Part shown: in pieces, positions 25,063-33,212 of the stretch
Layout of the letters: each line of letters starts with the position of its first letter
Numbering within the stretch: the first letter of the stretch is position 1
DNA from: G963665925 sp963676345
GTDB lineage: Bacteria; Bacillota; Clostridia; Peptostreptococcales; Acidaminobacteraceae
Reading direction: 5' to 3'
NCBI GenBank assembly: GCA_963676345.2
Contig: CAXXTS010000005.1
Location: 186,001-250,000, forward strand
Length of the DNA stretch: 64,000 bases
Made by a program: the position numbers and the translations under genes
The notes under the pieces: generated by a model
Told to the model about the DNA's origin: nothing
Database searches by the model: none
What the model saw: only the letters and a program-made list of their open reading frames with translations

Positions 25063-25563
25063 TTAATTTTGATTCCATTTACCGCCGCGTCCAGCACCGG
25101 AGCCGTCACGAAGTCCGTTTCCATTTTGGGCACCTGACCCGTCTCGAAGACCACTTCCTGACTGTGCGCCGTATCCATTGCCAGAGTTTGCGCCGTTATT
25201 TCGGCCAAATCCCATACCCATGCCTTGAAGCAGGCGTTCTGGGTCAGATCCGTCACAGTCTTCCATAGCTGCTAGTATTTCATCAGCTTCTTCTTGTGAC
25301 AAATCTCCTGATTCTACCAAGTCTTCTATTCGGCTTGATTTAACCCCTAAAAACTGTTCTTTAAAGCTGTCCCATAGGCCATTTTCTTGCGCGAGTTCAC
25401 CAAAACGCTGGTTTGTGCCTCTTTGTGCATAGGCCTCTTCTACTGTAATGCCAGCTTCTTCAGCGTAAATCTCTGCTGGTGACTGCAAGGCATCTGCAAA
25501 TGTCATTGCACCTGTACCAATTACTAAAAGACCTGCAACTACTAGACTCATCATTTTTCTCAT
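25063..25563 (-). CDS. Secreted DUF2680-like protein with Gly/Asn-rich tail
   Basis: 166 residues. Signal peptide (MRKMMSLVVAGLLVIGTGAM, cleavage near TFA-DA), a helical region of about 85 residues containing IEDLVESGDLSQEEADEIL, typical of DUF2680/YckD-like secreted proteins, and a low-complexity tail rich in Gly, Asn and Ser in which DGSGAQNGNGLR-like units repeat twice. GAGGAGGAAAAG before ATG 25563 decides the start. Function unknown. Confidence 0.75.
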   Translation of the reverse strand: MRKMMSLVVAGLLVIGTGAMTFADALQSPAEIYAEEAGITVEEAYAQRGTNQRFGELAQENGLWDSFKEQFLGVKSSRIEDLVESGDLSQEEADEILAAMEDCDGSDPERLLQGMGMGFGRNNGANSGNGYGAQSGSGLRDGSGAQNGNGLRDGSGAGRGGKWNQN

Positions 25564-25767
25564 TATCTTTTCCTCCTCGAGTTTTCTTGTTTGCTGTTTA
25601 CTGTAACTACATAATAAACCTGTATTGTGACAAGTATGTGACGTTATGGTCACAGCTTAAAGGAACTTTACTTCCCCTAAAGTTTTACCAGTTATATTTT
25701 GGTTTCAGAAGACCTCAGCAAATAAATATCCCTTTTATAAGCTCGCAAAAACAGATGGAAAATAGAA

Positions 25768-25801
25768 CAGAGAGGCCCTGCAGATTGTGCAGGCCTCTCT
25801 G
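25768..25801 (-). terminator. Hairpin terminator after the flavoprotein gene
   Basis: CAGAGAGGCC-CTGCA pairs with TGCAG-GCCTCTCTG; on the minus strand it is followed by a weak T-rich stretch. It lies 31 bp past the stop of the minus-strand gene. Confidence 0.65.
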
Positions 25802-25831
25802 TATCGTAGGGCTAAAAAATGTAACTGGGAA

Positions 25832-27178
25832 TTATAAGGACTGTTTGATAGATAGTGCTTTTAAGCCAGCCTGATGCAAAAGGTACATGTTTGGTGATGC
25901 AGTTCCCATAGGCTGAGTTCCATATAGGTAGCTATAAAGATCGTGTGCTGTAGCCTTGTTTTGTATTGCAATGCCGATGGCATTAATGGTTTCAGCAACT
26001 TCCTTGTCTCCTGAAAGCTGTGCGCCTAGAAGGGTCAATGTGTCTGCTGCAAAGTAGAATACCCCTTCAGTCATAACTGTACCAGGTAATGTAGCTGGGT
26101 GCTTGTTTGCTGCACTTAGAACAACTTCTATAGCCTTAAATGGTGAATTTTCAATTTGGGCCTGAGTCATACCGGCTGCGGCGTAGTATTGATCATCAAT
26201 AACGGTGGAGAAGAGATTTGTAATACCTAGAACAGAGAGCGGCGCGTTTTGACTAGATAGGTTAAGTGCTGCATTTCGGCCTTCTTTAGCTGCGATAGAT
26301 GCAAGGCGAACATTACTTTCGCCACCCGTAAATATGTCTAATTTTGAAGCGCAGTCTCCGATCGCGAAGATGGAAGGATCTGAAGTTTGCTGGTATTTGT
26401 TGACCTTTACAGCTTTTCTAGCATCGAGCTCAAGTTCACAAGCTACTGCTAGATCAACATTTGGAAAAGCGCCAATCGCCATAAAAACAAGGTCCGCTTT
26501 TATTTCATCTCCACTAGAAAGCACAACCGTATCCACGGTTTCCTTGCCTTTGAATGCTTGAACGCCTACACCTGTAAGCACCTTGATGTCATGCTTTGAA
26601 AGTGATGCTTCAATTTGACTTGAAAAACGGGTTTCAAATGCCACACTGAGAACATGCGGTGCAAGTTCTACCAGTGTTATCTCTTTGCCGGTGAGCTTAT
26701 TGATCTCATCAGCCAGTTCTACACCTATGAATCCGCCACCTACGATGACGATAGAGTTTGCTTTTTCTACAACAGGTCTAAGCGCAGCAATCTTGTCAAG
26801 GTCTTTTTCTATTACATGGATTCCGCCTAAGTCTTTTCCAGGGAAAGGTGGGAATACGGGGTGGGAGCCGGTTGCTAGAACCAACTGGTCGTATGGATAC
26901 GCTTTTCCCGAGGCGGTTGTGACGTTTTTATGATCACGGTCTATTTTGACAACATCATCGATGATGAGGTCTACACCATTTTCAAGCAGTTTCTTATCGC
27001 TTGATTGATTTTTCATAGGATCATCCAGTGTCCCGAATGCATATGGAATTCCGCATGGAACAGGTCCTTTTGCATTACTTCGAATGACTGTGAACTTTGT
27101 ATCTTTTTCAAAGGCAAATGCCGCTCCAAGAAAACCTTTAGCAGCGACACCGCCACCAATGATTACTACATTTTTCAT
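25832..27178 (-). CDS. FAD/NAD(P)H oxidoreductase, CoA-disulfide-reductase-like (copy 1)
   Basis: 448 residues. FAD-binding GGGVAAKGFLGAA at the N-terminus, redox-active single cysteine in GPVPCGIPYAFG, NAD(P)H-binding IVIVGGGFIGVELADEI, and AIGDCA for the flavin, then a C-terminal dimerisation domain. The one-cysteine layout matches CoA-disulfide reductase, NADH oxidase and polysulfide reductase relatives. It lies 54 bp after the membrane protein gene on the same strand, so both belong to one transcript. A paralogue of equal length is encoded at 29092 on the other strand. Substrate not settled. Confidence 0.85.
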   Translation of the reverse strand: MKNVVIIGGGVAAKGFLGAAFAFEKDTKFTVIRSNAKGPVPCGIPYAFGTLDDPMKNQSSDKKLLENGVDLIIDDVVKIDRDHKNVTTASGKAYPYDQLVLATGSHPVFPPFPGKDLGGIHVIEKDLDKIAALRPVVEKANSIVIVGGGFIGVELADEINKLTGKEITLVELAPHVLSVAFETRFSSQIEASLSKHDIKVLTGVGVQAFKGKETVDTVVLSSGDEIKADLVFMAIGAFPNVDLAVACELELDARKAVKVNKYQQTSDPSIFAIGDCASKLDIFTGGESNVRLASIAAKEGRNAALNLSSQNAPLSVLGITNLFSTVIDDQYYAAAGMTQAQIENSPFKAIEVVLSAANKHPATLPGTVMTEGVFYFAADTLTLLGAQLSGDKEVAETINAIGIAIQNKATAHDLYSYLYGTQPMGTASPNMYLLHQAGLKALSIKQSL

Positions 27179-27232
27179 TTTTTTCTCCCCAATCTAAATA
27201 AACTATGATTTACTTATTTTCAAAGCCGACCG

Positions 27233-28459
27233 TCATTCAGCGTAATAATTTAAAGGCTCTGTTGACGGTTTAGCGAGTCCGTTTGATTTTTTGCTAATTT
27301 TGTTCAGTGTGAGAACTGTTTTAATTTGCACAAGCGTAAAAGGCAAGACTAAGAACATGTGAAGTGTACTGAATTGATTTACGAAACCTGTCTTTATGAA
27401 GCCGTAGTGAACATAGAACATTCCAAGAACTACGAAAGCAACACCTGGACATATGAGCGAGAAACTGCCCACATGAAAGTCATTTCCACTGATATATTTT
27501 TCAAAGTACCTGTTATGCTTCATTACAGCATAGCCTAAAATACCAAATATAAGCTGAACAGATATCAGCAGTGTAAGCATGACCATTAAGAGTACAGGGC
27601 TTGGATTATTGCCTAAGAAGTGATGGTGTACTCCTGAAATTAACCGAACAAGCGTGATACCCATCAGTGTAACGATAGGAATTATAATCCAAAGCGTTGG
27701 TGATACTTTTTCATCTACACCCTGTCGAAGGATGGATTTGAATCCGAGAAAAAGTTTTAAGTTGACAAGGAAGAGTGCTAGAACGAAAAAGAAGACAGAA
27801 CCAATAAATGCAATGACGTTGGTTGCGAGCGTATGACTCATAGCGGCAGATGCAGCAATTCCAACAGAAACCATTATGAAAGCAAAAGGTGCAATCATCT
27901 GTCCTAAGTGGTTGTTTTTATCAAAATCGAAGTTTCCTTGAGTTAATGTGTTCTTAAAATAACGAATGAATATCTGGAGTGCATATGTACCAATCAGTGC
28001 AAATGCGGCAATAGCACCCGGAAATAAGTACTCTACATAACGCCACAGATTTGGAACATAAACTGCGCCAAGAATAAATAGAACATTTACCCCCATTGCC
28101 ATTGTGAGTGGAATGGCCATCAGTGAGATTTCATCGTTGGTTCCAAGTAGCGCCTCGTATGCACCTGTTTTGGTGAAAGCGCGGTAGCGCCTATACTGTG
28201 TAATGAATTCAGAGAAGTATCTGAAAGAAAAGTACAGAATGATTACAAGCACAGCGCCAGTCATTAAAGACTGCAATGTACCGCTGCTCACTACCCTATA
28301 GACATCGCTAAATATGGGAATAGGCGTCTTGTGCTTAATGAAAAACATTAGGTACATGAAAAAAGAGACTGCGAGACCGCCGTTCCCAAGTGCTTTAAGA
28401 AACCAGTTTGGGTTAAAGTTGGTTTCACTTTGTTTGTTAATTGAAATAACATTCATCAT
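27233..28459 (-). CDS. Ten-helix membrane protein, possibly TDT/TsoY-like
   Basis: About 408 residues, with some ten hydrophobic helices and a soluble N-terminus of ~20. The overall look (FGSFSLICPGVAF-like late motif, repeated aromatic helices) recalls the tellurite-resistance/dicarboxylate transporter superfamily and the TsoY (seleno)protein group, in which I recall Cys/Sec variation; here the candidate site in SLICPGVAF is Cys. This assignment is weak. Two ATGs, 28459 and 28456, both fit the GGAGG at 28465-28469. It is the first gene of a unit with the flavoprotein gene, and its promoter carries a GCATATGC site. Confidence 0.6.
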   Translation of the reverse strand: MMNVISINKQSETNFNPNWFLKALGNGGLAVSFFMYLMFFIKHKTPIPIFSDVYRVVSSGTLQSLMTGAVLVIILYFSFRYFSEFITQYRRYRAFTKTGAYEALLGTNDEISLMAIPLTMAMGVNVLFILGAVYVPNLWRYVEYLFPGAIAAFALIGTYALQIFIRYFKNTLTQGNFDFDKNNHLGQMIAPFAFIMVSVGIAASAAMSHTLATNVIAFIGSVFFFVLALFLVNLKLFLGFKSILRQGVDEKVSPTLWIIIPIVTLMGITLVRLISGVHHHFLGNNPSPVLLMVMLTLLISVQLIFGILGYAVMKHNRYFEKYISGNDFHVGSFSLICPGVAFVVLGMFYVHYGFIKTGFVNQFSTLHMFLVLPFTLVQIKTVLTLNKISKKSNGLAKPSTEPLNYYAE

Positions 28460-28478
28460 TTTCACCTCCGAAATTCCT

Positions 28479-28495
28479 CCCCCTACAGGTGGGGG
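28479..28495 (-). promoter_or_regulatory. G/C hairpin in the 5' leader of the membrane protein gene
   Basis: CCCCC-TACAGGT-GGGGG (28479-28495) forms a 5-bp all-GC hairpin in the transcript, ending 10 bases before the GGAGG ribosome site. It may affect stability or translation. Confidence 0.45.
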
Positions 28496-28504
28496 TCGTA
28501 CATA

Positions 28505-28554
28505 ATCCTACACGGGGAAATTGTGAATGTCAATGATTTTTATTGGCATATGCT
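28505..28554 (-). promoter_or_regulatory. Promoter and GCATATGC operator of the membrane protein gene
   Basis: On the minus strand TTGACA (28528-28533) and TAGGAT (28505-28510) are 17 bp apart. GGCATATGCT (28545-28554) followed by AATAAT lies just upstream of the -35. Confidence 0.6.
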
Positions 28555-28588
28555 AATAATATTCGATGAACTCAATAAGTTAACCCAT

Positions 28589-28623
28589 AAAAAAAAGCAA
28601 TTGCACTCAGCTGAGCGCAATTG
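28589..28623 (-). terminator. Terminator of the DUF5320 gene
   Basis: CAATTGC-A-CTCAG and CTGAG-C-GCAATTG form an almost perfect palindrome with a run of A on the plus-strand left side (T tract in the minus transcript). Confidence 0.85.
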
Positions 28624-28635
28624 TTATAGTGGTAT

Positions 28636-28887
28636 CTATTTGTCCATAATCATCGATTCTAGCTTTTGAATGCGTTCCTGTAAAGAAGTGATAAGATGAC
28701 TCTGCTGATCTGCTGAGGCACCATAGCCCAAACCTCTTGTGCATCGTCCACCACCTTTTCTCATACCTCGGCGACCATAGCCAAATCCGGGTTCAGTATT
28801 TGAATCCTGATTTTCCACACATTTACCCATACCGCGTCCTGTCATTGCCCCTTTACCCATTGGGCCAGTTTTATCAAATCTTGGCAT
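28636..28887 (-). CDS. DUF5320 family protein
   Basis: 83 residues beginning MPRFDKTGPMGKGAMTGRG, the typical Gly/Met/Arg-rich start of DUF5320 proteins, which accompany NifX/NifB-like and Mrp ATPase genes in anaerobes. C23 and C49 are the only cysteines, and the last 25 residues form a coiled coil (LQERIQKLESMI). Function unknown; the steady company of Fe-S carrier genes suggests a role in metal-cluster handling. GGAGG precedes the ATG. Its promoter carries two GCATATGC sites. Confidence 0.8.
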   Translation of the reverse strand: MPRFDKTGPMGKGAMTGRGMGKCVENQDSNTEPGFGYGRRGMRKGGGRCTRGLGYGASADQQSHLITSLQERIQKLESMIMDK

Positions 28888-28930
28888 TTTTCTTCCTCCT
28901 TATAGATTCTATTAAGATAAATTTATTTAG

Positions 28931-28986
28931 ATTATGAGCATATGCTCTTTACACCTTAAGTATATCACGTTATGGGCATATGTCAA
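28931..28986 (-). promoter_or_regulatory. Promoter of the DUF5320 gene with two GCATATGC operators
   Basis: Minus-strand TTGACA (28981-28986) and TATACT (28959-28964) are 16 bp apart. GGCATATGTC (28975-28984) overlaps the -35, and GAGCATATGCTC (28936-28947), a perfect 12-bp palindrome, covers the start region: a layout suited to repression. Confidence 0.65.
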
Positions 28987-29024
28987 TAATAAAAGAAAAT
29001 GTCAAAAGAATAGGTTTTGGGTAA

Positions 29025-29068
29025 TTGACAAAAACTGAAGGTGGCGTATAATTAAAGTGGCATATGCC
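29025..29068 (+). promoter_or_regulatory. Promoter of the second flavoprotein operon with GGCATATGCC operator
   Basis: Consensus TTGACA (29025-29030), 16-bp spacer, TATAAT (29047-29052). The perfect palindrome GGCATATGCC (29059-29068) sits over the transcription start and is followed by AATAATA as at the other sites. Confidence 0.75.
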
Positions 29069-29091
29069 AATAATAAATTGGAGGTAATGAA

Positions 29092-30444
29092 TTGGGAAAT
29101 ATGAAGAAAGCAGATGTTTTAATTATAGGTGGCAGTGCAGCGGGTCTTGTTGCTGCAATGACTGCTAAATCAAGTTATCCAGAAAAGAATGTAGTACTTG
29201 TTCGAAAAGAAGAGAAAGTTATGATTCCCTGTGGCATTCCATACATATTCGGTACGCTGGGTACTTCGAATAACAATATTTTGCCCGATGCGGGTCTTGA
29301 AAAACTCGGTGTTGAAATTCGTGTAGGCATGGTTGAAACAATCAATAAAGAAAGTAAAGTATGTATCTTGTCAGATAATCAGGAAATCCAGTATGAAAAA
29401 TTGATTCTTGCAACGGGGTCACAGCCTTTTGTGCCAAAGTGGTTAAAAGGGGCTGAACTTGAGAATGTGTATACAATCCCTAAAAATAAGGTTTATCTAG
29501 ATACATTTATGGAAATGCTTAAAGATTTTAAGCGTGTGATTGTTGTGGGTGCCGGTTTTATAGGGGTTGAGACATCTGACGAACTCAATAAGAAAAACTT
29601 GGATATTACACTTGTAGAAATTCAAAATAGAATCCTTGGCGCAGCCTTTGATGAAGATGTAGCGCTTCATGCACAAGACCTACTTGCTGATAGAGGCGTT
29701 CGCGTATTAACGCGTGTCGGTATAGAAGAGATCGAAGGCGATGGAAAAGTTGAGCGTGTCAAGCTTTCTTCAGGTGACGTCCTTGAAGCAGATGCGGTTA
29801 TCCTATCTATGGGATACAGACCAAATACCTCCTTGGCTGATGAAGCGGGTATTCGTATGAATGCTCTCGGCTTTATAGATGTAGATGAGTACATGCGTAC
29901 ATCTGAACCGGATATCTTTGCAGCAGGGGATTGCGCAGGAAAGCGTGATTTTGCTACAGGAAAGTTATCTACTACAATGTTGGCTTCTACTGCATGTGCT
30001 GAGGCACGTGTAGCCAGTCTGAATCTTTATAGCCTTTCAACAGTGAGAAGTTTTAAAGGGACAATCGGCATTTACTCAACCAATATAGGTGAAAGCTCTT
30101 ATGGTGTGGCTGGTTTGACAGAAAGTTCTGCTGTAAAAGAAGGGTTTGACATAGTTAGTGGAAGTTTTACAGGAATGGACAGACATCCTGGTAAACTGCC
30201 AGGTGCACATCAGCAAACTGTAAAACTGGTTGTTGCGAAAGACAGTGGGCGCATACTCGGTGGTGAAGTCGTTGGCGGAACCAGTGTGGGTGAACTCATT
30301 AATGTCATCGGTTTTATTATTCAAGGCGGTATGACACTGACTGATTTGCTGGTCTCACAAATAGGTACACAGCCGATGCTGACAGCATCACCTGCTGCAT
30401 ATCCACTCATCAAAGCGGCAGAGATTGTTTCAAGAAAATTATAA
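29092..30444 (+). CDS. FAD/NAD(P)H oxidoreductase, CoA-disulfide-reductase-like (copy 2)
   Basis: 450 residues, paralogue of the product encoded at 25832-27178. Motifs: ADVLIIGGSAAGLVAAM (FAD), redox cysteine in VMIPCGIPYIFG, VIVVGAGFIGVETSDEL (NAD(P)H), FAAGDCAG, and a C-terminal dimerisation domain. Start TTG 29092 lies 7 bases after GGAGG; ATG 29101 would be 16 away. It is the first gene of a five-gene unit with two NifX-like proteins and two Mrp/ferredoxin ATPases, which suggests supply of sulfide, thiol reduction or electrons to Fe-S assembly. That role is inferred. Confidence 0.87.
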   Translation: MGNMKKADVLIIGGSAAGLVAAMTAKSSYPEKNVVLVRKEEKVMIPCGIPYIFGTLGTSNNNILPDAGLEKLGVEIRVGMVETINKESKVCILSDNQEIQYEKLILATGSQPFVPKWLKGAELENVYTIPKNKVYLDTFMEMLKDFKRVIVVGAGFIGVETSDELNKKNLDITLVEIQNRILGAAFDEDVALHAQDLLADRGVRVLTRVGIEEIEGDGKVERVKLSSGDVLEADAVILSMGYRPNTSLADEAGIRMNALGFIDVDEYMRTSEPDIFAAGDCAGKRDFATGKLSTTMLASTACAEARVASLNLYSLSTVRSFKGTIGIYSTNIGESSYGVAGLTESSAVKEGFDIVSGSFTGMDRHPGKLPGAHQQTVKLVVAKDSGRILGGEVVGGTSVGELINVIGFIIQGGMTLTDLLVSQIGTQPMLTASPAAYPLIKAAEIVSRKL

Positions 30445-30473
30445 GAATGTATCCAAAATAGGAGGAATTTCAA

Positions 30474-30830
30474 ATGAGGATTGCAGTGACAAGTACAGCG
30501 GATTCGAAATATGCACTAATGGATGAAAGATTTGGCAGATGCGCCTTCTTCGCCATTTATGATTCAAAAGCAGACCAATATGAATTTTTAGATAACACAG
30601 CAGTTGCAGCTGGGCATGGCGCAGGCATCAGTGCAGCGCAGTTTATAACCGATCAAAAAATTGATGTCGTCATAACAGGGAATTTAGGCCCTAAAGCCAA
30701 GCAAGTTTTAGACGCATCAAACGTTAAAGGCTTTAAACTGGAGACGGTCAATATTGAAGATGCAGTTAAGGCTTTCCAGGCTGGTGAGGCGGTAGAAATC
30801 ACAAGCGCTGGACCATCTCATAAGGGTTAG
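30474..30830 (+). CDS. NifX/NifB-type dinitrogenase-cofactor-like protein (copy 1)
   Basis: 118 residues forming a single NifX/NafY-like domain (MRIAVTSTADSK, LMDERFGRCAFFAIYD, VVITGNLGPKAKQVL). In nitrogen fixers the domain carries FeMo-cofactor precursors; in non-fixing anaerobes such small proteins (MTH1175 type) accompany Mrp ATPases and their cargo is unknown. GGAGG precedes the ATG. 13 bp separate it from the next gene. Confidence 0.88.
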   Translation: MRIAVTSTADSKYALMDERFGRCAFFAIYDSKADQYEFLDNTAVAAGHGAGISAAQFITDQKIDVVITGNLGPKAKQVLDASNVKGFKLETVNIEDAVKAFQAGEAVEITSAGPSHKG

Positions 30831-30843
30831 AAGTGGTGATGAG

Positions 30844-31707
30844 ATGAATATTGCAGTTTTAAGTGGTAAAGGTGGGACGGGCAAAACAACCGTCTCAACC
30901 AATTTAGCCAAAGTAATGCACTGCCACTATATTGATACGGATGTCGAGGAGCCCAATGGCCATATTTTTCTAAAACCAGAAAAATGTAAGACAAAGCCTG
31001 TTACCGTGCTGGTGCCAGAGGTAGATAAAGGCAAATGCATCCTTTGTGGGAAGTGCGTGCAAGTATGTCAGTTCAATGCACTTGCTAAGACCATTACAGG
31101 CATTATGCTGTTTGAAGATCTGTGTCATGGTTGTGGTGCTTGTAAAATTGTATGTCCAACAGATGCGCTCAAGGAAGTACCGCGCCAAGTCGGTGTGATG
31201 ATGACAGGCCAAATAGATGATCAGATATTTCTTAACGGCACACTGAATATTAAAGAACCCATGGCTGGTCCTATTATTTCTAAGCTAAAATCATCCATAC
31301 CTAAGGTGGGGGACGCTTTAATTGACTGTTCCCCAGGGACGTCTTGCAATGTAGTTAAAGGGCTTGAAGGTGCGGACTATGCACTTCTGGTTACGGAACC
31401 AACCAAGTTTGGACTACATGATCTTAAGCTGGCTGTAAAGCTCGTTCAAGATATGGAGATCCCCTGCGGCGTTGTCATTAACAGAAGCGATGAAAATACA
31501 AACATGATAAGAGCATATTGCAACGAAAGTGGCATTGCAGTTATCGGAGAGATTCCTTTTTCAAGAAAAGCGGCTGAGCTCTATTCTAGGGGACAGCTTC
31601 TGATAGAAGACGATGAATTTAAAGACGTATTTGAAAGCATTTCTTTGCGAATAAGAGACTGTTTGAAAAAGAACGCTGGACAGGCAGGTGCGACATGCAA
31701 ATCGTAA
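30844..31707 (+). CDS. Mrp/MinD-type P-loop ATPase with inserted ferredoxin domain (copy 1)
   Basis: 287 residues. Deviant Walker A SGKGGTGKTT at the N-terminus, then an inserted 2[4Fe-4S] ferredoxin at ~60-110 (CILCGKCVQVCQ and CHGCGACKIVCP), then the rest of the ATPase (DCSPGTSCNVV). Proteins of this type bind and transfer Fe-S clusters with ATP. It overlaps the second copy by 13 bp, implying coupled translation and probably a heterodimer. Confidence 0.9.
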   Translation: MNIAVLSGKGGTGKTTVSTNLAKVMHCHYIDTDVEEPNGHIFLKPEKCKTKPVTVLVPEVDKGKCILCGKCVQVCQFNALAKTITGIMLFEDLCHGCGACKIVCPTDALKEVPRQVGVMMTGQIDDQIFLNGTLNIKEPMAGPIISKLKSSIPKVGDALIDCSPGTSCNVVKGLEGADYALLVTEPTKFGLHDLKLAVKLVQDMEIPCGVVINRSDENTNMIRAYCNESGIAVIGEIPFSRKAAELYSRGQLLIEDDEFKDVFESISLRIRDCLKKNAGQAGATCKS

Positions 31708-32570
31708 TTATAAGCGGAAAAGGTGGAACAGGGAAAACAACTCTAGCTGCATCTTTTGCAACTTTAGCAGGTTCAGAACTTATAAAAGTGGATTGTGATG
31801 TAGATGCGTCAAATCTGCATTTGATGTTTGGTGGTACAGACTTTGAAAGCGCGCCCTTTGTTGGTGCAAAACTGGCTGTTGTGGACAGAAATGCCTGTAC
31901 CCTTTGTAAAAAGTGCATAGACACATGCCGTTATAATGCCATAGATATTATTGGGCATGCTGCCAAAGTTAACGCACTCAAGTGTGAAGGCTGCGGAGCG
32001 TGTACCCTCGTGTGTCCTCAAGGAGCAATTGTTCTTGAAGATGAAGTCACGGGGGATACTATTCTGACACGGTCTGAGCAAGGCGTTATATCCAGAGCAG
32101 AAATGATCCCGGGCGCAGAGGGGTCTGGAAAGCTAGTGACACAGGTTCGTAAGAATGCGAAGGCTTATGCAGGAGATGAAGCAGATTTTATCATTGATGG
32201 GTCGCCAGGTGTAGGGTGTTCGGTAATGGCGTCAATTACAGGGTGTGACTATGGCGTAATTGTAACAGAGCCTACCTTATCTGGCTATGCTGACTTCAAG
32301 CGTGTATTAAAGCTTACGGAGCATTTTGGTTTAAGGCCGGCAACCATCATTAACAAGTATGATATTAACCCGGAAATTTCAGATCAAATTGAATCATTTT
32401 GCAGTCAAGAGAACATAAAAGTTATTGGTAAAGTTCCATTTGATGACACTGTAAAACAAGCCATCAATGAAGGGATTCCCGTCTCAGAGTATGCGGGTTC
32501 CTCAGCGGGACAAGCTATCGTGCAGGCGTGGAACACATTTAAAAAATATATGGAGGTTGAAAATGATTAA
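31695..32570 (+). CDS. Mrp/MinD-type P-loop ATPase with inserted ferredoxin domain (copy 2)
   Basis: 291 residues, same plan as the preceding gene: SGKGGTGKTTLAASF, ferredoxin insert (CTLCKKCIDTCR and CEGCGACTLVCP) at ~70-115, and DGSPGVGCSVM. The two copies differ widely in sequence, so they are old paralogues acting as a pair. Its ATG lies inside the first copy, and its stop overlaps the ATG of the following NifX-like gene (ATGATTAA). Confidence 0.9.
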   Translation: MQIVIISGKGGTGKTTLAASFATLAGSELIKVDCDVDASNLHLMFGGTDFESAPFVGAKLAVVDRNACTLCKKCIDTCRYNAIDIIGHAAKVNALKCEGCGACTLVCPQGAIVLEDEVTGDTILTRSEQGVISRAEMIPGAEGSGKLVTQVRKNAKAYAGDEADFIIDGSPGVGCSVMASITGCDYGVIVTEPTLSGYADFKRVLKLTEHFGLRPATIINKYDINPEISDQIESFCSQENIKVIGKVPFDDTVKQAINEGIPVSEYAGSSAGQAIVQAWNTFKKYMEVEND

Positions 32571-32925
32571 AGTAGCAGTAGCAAAAGAAGGCAATCAAGT
32601 ATCGGGACATTTTGGACACTGTGCTGGATTTGAAGTGTTTGATATTGAAAATAATAGAATTATGGAAAGAACATTTTTACCATCGCCAGGGCATACCCCT
32701 GGGGCTCTGCCTGTTTTTTTAGCGCAACATAATGTGAACACAATCATTGCAGGTGGCATGGGTGCTAGAGCACAAGAACTTTTTAACGATAATGGAATTT
32801 CAGTTATTGTAGGTGCAACTGGACTCATTGAAACGGTTGTGACGGATTTTATTTCTGGGAATATCAAGTCAAGCGGTTCTGTTTGTCAGGAACATGGACA
32901 TGCAGGGTCTTGCGGCGAACATTAA
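32563..32925 (+). CDS. NifX/NifB-type protein with Cys/His-rich tail (copy 2)
   Basis: 120 residues: NifX-like domain (IKVAVAKEGNQVSGHFGHC, TIIAGGMGARAQELF) plus the tail CQEHGHAGSCGEH, a likely metal-binding end absent from copy 1. GGAGG at 32552-32556 fixes ATG 32563 and the gene overlaps the previous stop by 8 bases. The tail suggests it carries an iron or Fe-S cargo made or moved by the two ATPases; not proven. Confidence 0.87.
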   Translation: MIKVAVAKEGNQVSGHFGHCAGFEVFDIENNRIMERTFLPSPGHTPGALPVFLAQHNVNTIIAGGMGARAQELFNDNGISVIVGATGLIETVVTDFISGNIKSSGSVCQEHGHAGSCGEH

Positions 32926-33042
32926 GTCATGTAGGATGTTAAACCTGAATGATACATAGAATTGCCCAGTCAAGAAATGCGGCGCGGGGCAGGACGTGTA
33001 ATTTAGGTAAAAGTATAAGCCAAGATGCTAAATCAAGATAAG

Positions 33043-33098
33043 AAGAACCACGTATGCCTTTTCAAGTTTGAGAAGTGTATAGAGTGGTTCTTTTTTTG
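33043..33098 (+). terminator. Terminator after the NifX/Mrp operon
   Basis: AAGAACCAC (33043-33051) pairs with GTGGTTCTT (33084-33092), followed by seven T. The 120 bp before it hold no gene; 32973-32989 reads AGAAATGCGGCGCGGGG, which looks like the two flanks of the palindromic element joined without a palindrome. Confidence 0.85.
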
Positions 33099-33122
33099 AT
33101 GTTAGACAGATATTTGGGTGAA

Positions 33123-33194
33123 TTTGACGATATGTGTCAAAAAACGTTTGACGGAATGTGTCAAAGGGTATATATTTTGACAGAAGGTGTCAAA
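33123..33194 (+). promoter_or_regulatory. Promoter with three TetR-type operators
   Basis: Three copies of TTTGAC-N7-GTCAAA at 33123-33141, 33147-33165 and 33176-33194. TTGACG (33148-33153) and TATATT (33171-33176) form a promoter with 17-bp spacing; operator 2 covers the -35 and operator 3 starts at the -10. The TetR gene begins 19 bp on, so autorepression is the likely use. Confidence 0.8.
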
Positions 33195-33212
33195 AAAAGT
33201 GGGAGATGAATT

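Noticed and set aside
30474..32925. Nitrogen-fixation cluster
   Set aside because: Only NifX-like single domains and Mrp ATPases are present; no nifH, nifD, nifK, nifE, nifN or radical-SAM NifB is seen.
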